Shown here one piece after another: positions 62,506-64,000 of a stretch of 64,000 nucleotides of DNA (position 1 is its first letter; every line of letters starts with the position of its first letter). Both the position numbers and the translations under genes were made by a program. The notes beneath the pieces are model-generated. The model was not told the DNA's origin. It saw nothing but the letters and a program-made list of their open reading frames with translations, and did no database searches. The stretch is from Nymphaea colorata (lineage: Eukaryota; Streptophyta; Magnoliopsida; Nymphaeales; Nymphaeaceae): NCBI RefSeq assembly GCF_008831285.2, contig NC_045140.1:20892370-20956369 (forward strand), read 5' to 3'.

Positions 62506-64000
62506 ATGTCGAACCACGAGGGAAGCTTGTCGCCACGCCGTGAAGGACGAGGTCGTGAACGACGCTCGAACTCGCCGCTCGTTCCACGTCGGGGTCGCCA
62601 TCGGGTGATCCAGAGGACGATTCGGGAGGTCGGAAGTACATCCTACCCGATGCTCGAGCGCGACAACTACACGGATTGGTCACTCGTGATGAAAGTGATG
62701 CTCCAAGCAAGGGGGCTATGGGATGCCATTGAGTACGGCGACGCCGATCTGCAGGAAGATCGGGCGGCGCTCGAGGCACTCATCAAGGCGGTCCCGAAGG
62801 AGATGATGCGCGCCATCGCCCTGAAGCAAACAGCCAAGGAAGCATGGGACTATATCAAGTCCGTGCGGATTGGCTCCGATCACGTACGTCGATCGAAGCT
62901 GCAGAGGCTCCGGTTCGAGTACGAGACGATTGCGTTCAAGGAAGGGGAGGATCCGGAGGATTTCGCACTCCGGCTGAGCGCTCTACTGGCTCAACTCGCA
63001 GAACATGGCGAACCCGTTGACGAGCAGAAAGCTGTTGAGAAGTACCTCCGGGCTGCTCCACCGAGGTTCGGCCATGTCGTCTACACCATCGAGACTATGC
63101 TCGATTTTGCCACTCTATCCATCGAAGATGTCACTGGACGTTTGAAGGGCGCCGACGAGCGCGGTCTTTCTCAAGCACCACCACCCACGGCTTCCACGGA
63201 AAGCAAACTATTGCTGACCGAGGAAGAATGGCTCTCACGTCACAAAGGAAAGCCGGGTGCAGGAAGATCGTCGAGCAAGAGTGGTGGCCGCGGACGACGC
63301 CGCTGGAAGGGAAATCGGTCTGCGAAGGACGACAACAATCGGAATAGTGGACGCGATGAGTCCAGACGTGAGCGTGATGCTAGTCGTGACAAATGTCACA
63401 ACTGTGGCAAGATCGGCCATTGGGCGAAAGATTGCCGGCAGCCTCAACGCGAGAAGGCGTATCTCGCCCAGGAGGATGACGAGGAGCCAGCACTCCTCAT
63501 GGCACAGGTGTGCTCCATCACCGACAACATTGAGCCGCCACCATCGAGTTTTGTCAAACTCGATGAGATGCACGCGCAGGTGAATCTTGGGTGTGAGGGA
63601 AAGCGCCGCGACGACATGTGGTACCTGGACACGGGTGCCAGCAACCATATGACCGGCAAAAGCTACCACTTTACTGAGATGGACTCGGGCATCACCGGCT
63701 CGGTGAAATTTGGTGATGGATCGATAGTTGACATTCACGGACGTGGCACGGTGGCGTTCGCATGCCAGAACGGAGAGAATCTAACGATCACCAACGTCTA
63801 CTACATTCCCAAGCTCAAGAGTAGCATCATCAGCATCGGCCAACTCGATGAGCATGGGTGCGAGGTGCTGATCCGATCGGGAGTGATGAAGATCCGTGAT
63901 CAGAAACATCGTCTGCTGGCAAAGGTAACGCGCACCAAAAACCGCTTGTATATGCTCAAGTTGAATATTGCAGGACCACTGTGTTTTTTGGCAAAACAAG
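62506..64000 (+). CDS. copia gag-pol polyprotein, N-terminal 498 residues (runs off the window)
   Basis: The frame opens with ATG at 62506 (MSNHEGSLSPRREGRGRE) and has no stop to the window end. It holds a copia-type gag (YPMLERDNYTDWSLVMKVML; LWDAIEYGD; AKEAWDYIKSVRIGSDHVRR), a CCHC zinc knuckle CHNCGKIGHWAKDC (Cys297, Cys300, His305, Cys310), the aspartic protease site WYLDTGASNHMTG (Asp about 375), and the beginning of the GAG-pre-integrase region. Integrase, RT and RNase H should follow to the right. All motifs seen are intact, so the element may be young. The frame is easy to overlook because it lacks an in-window stop codon; opposite-strand frames over it are shadows. Confidence 0.95.
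   Translation, partial: MSNHEGSLSPRREGRGRERRSNSPLVPRRGRHRVIQRTIREVGSTSYPMLERDNYTDWSLVMKVMLQARGLWDAIEYGDADLQEDRAALEALIKAVPKEMMRAIALKQTAKEAWDYIKSVRIGSDHVRRSKLQRLRFEYETIAFKEGEDPEDFALRLSALLAQLAEHGEPVDEQKAVEKYLRAAPPRFGHVVYTIETMLDFATLSIEDVTGRLKGADERGLSQAPPPTASTESKLLLTEEEWLSRHKGKPGAGRSSSKSGGRGRRRWKGNRSAKDDNNRNSGRDESRRERDASRDKCHNCGKIGHWAKDCRQPQREKAYLAQEDDEEPALLMAQVCSITDNIEPPPSSFVKLDEMHAQVNLGCEGKRRDDMWYLDTGASNHMTGKSYHFTEMDSGITGSVKFGDGSIVDIHGRGTVAFACQNGENLTITNVYYIPKLKSSIISIGQLDEHGCEVLIRSGVMKIRDQKHRLLAKVTRTKNRLYMLKLNIAGPLCFLAKQ

Larger units (their letters stand above)
61964..64000 (+). mobile_element. Ty1/copia LTR retrotransposon, 5' part, continuing past the window
   Basis: A perfect tRNA-iMet primer-binding site, TGGTATCAGAGCC, lies at 62474-62486, two bases after a probable LTR end (TTGCTTACA, ending 62471). 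The LTR start is put at 61964 (TGTTGGAGGATC) because it begins TG in a typical copia context, giving 508 bp; this edge is inferred since the 3' LTR is not in the window. A TATAAAT at 62349-62355 could be the LTR promoter. Gag-pol opens at 62506 and is uninterrupted to the window edge. It is GC-rich compared with the neighbouring DNA. Confidence 0.9.

Overview
This is a window of nuclear flowering-plant DNA. The evidence is GT-AG introns, (CT)n/(AT)n microsatellites, Ty1/copia retrotransposons, a small hAT-type MITE, and plant-specific gene families: exocyst SEC3, COR413, PLS-DYW PPR, NPH3/RPT2-like and CYP74. I cannot name the species. Gene density is low (six nuclear genes in 64 kb) and nothing prokaryotic or organellar is present.

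Layout. 1-4559 (+): the last seven exons of a SEC3 exocyst gene, with a probable TIR-flanked insertion in one intron. 4560-9717: 3' UTR and intergenic DNA with a GC-rich island of repeated CCCTCGCC/GGCGAGGG motifs, a composite microsatellite and a 41-bp tandem repeat. 9718-13641 (-): a complete four-exon COR413 plasma-membrane cold-acclimation gene with two CRT/DRE cores upstream. 16225-21223 (-): a decayed but fully bounded Ty1/copia element with two LTRs, a perfect ACATA target duplication and an internally duplicated gag. 23661-25226 (+): an intronless, MEF8-like PPR-DYW RNA-editing factor. 25227-37191: about 12 kb with no recognisable gene, holding a 3 x 171-bp tandem array and a broken coding-like stretch. 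37192-40155 (-): a four-exon NPH3/RPT2-like BTB gene with a 13-Glu run inside the BTB domain. 40156-51343: about 11 kb without a recognisable gene. 51344-52864 (-): an intronless CYP74, probably allene oxide synthase. 55837-59216 (+): a five-exon, probably plastid-targeted membrane protein whose first two exons do not join in frame. 61964-64000 (+): the 5' part of an apparently intact copia element whose gag-pol frame runs open off the right edge.

The genes do not form a cluster or pathway. Each is an ordinary single-copy-style plant gene: secretion, cold response, organelle RNA editing, blue-light/auxin signalling, jasmonate synthesis, plastid membrane. I found no convincing undescribed system. 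The points most worth a second look are the hAT MITE pair with a perfect 8-bp target duplication, the CCCTCGCC island, the internal gag duplication, the frame conflict in the plastid-protein gene, the TATA box that disqualifies the first ATG of the CYP74 frame, and the polyglutamate insertion in the NPH3-like BTB domain.
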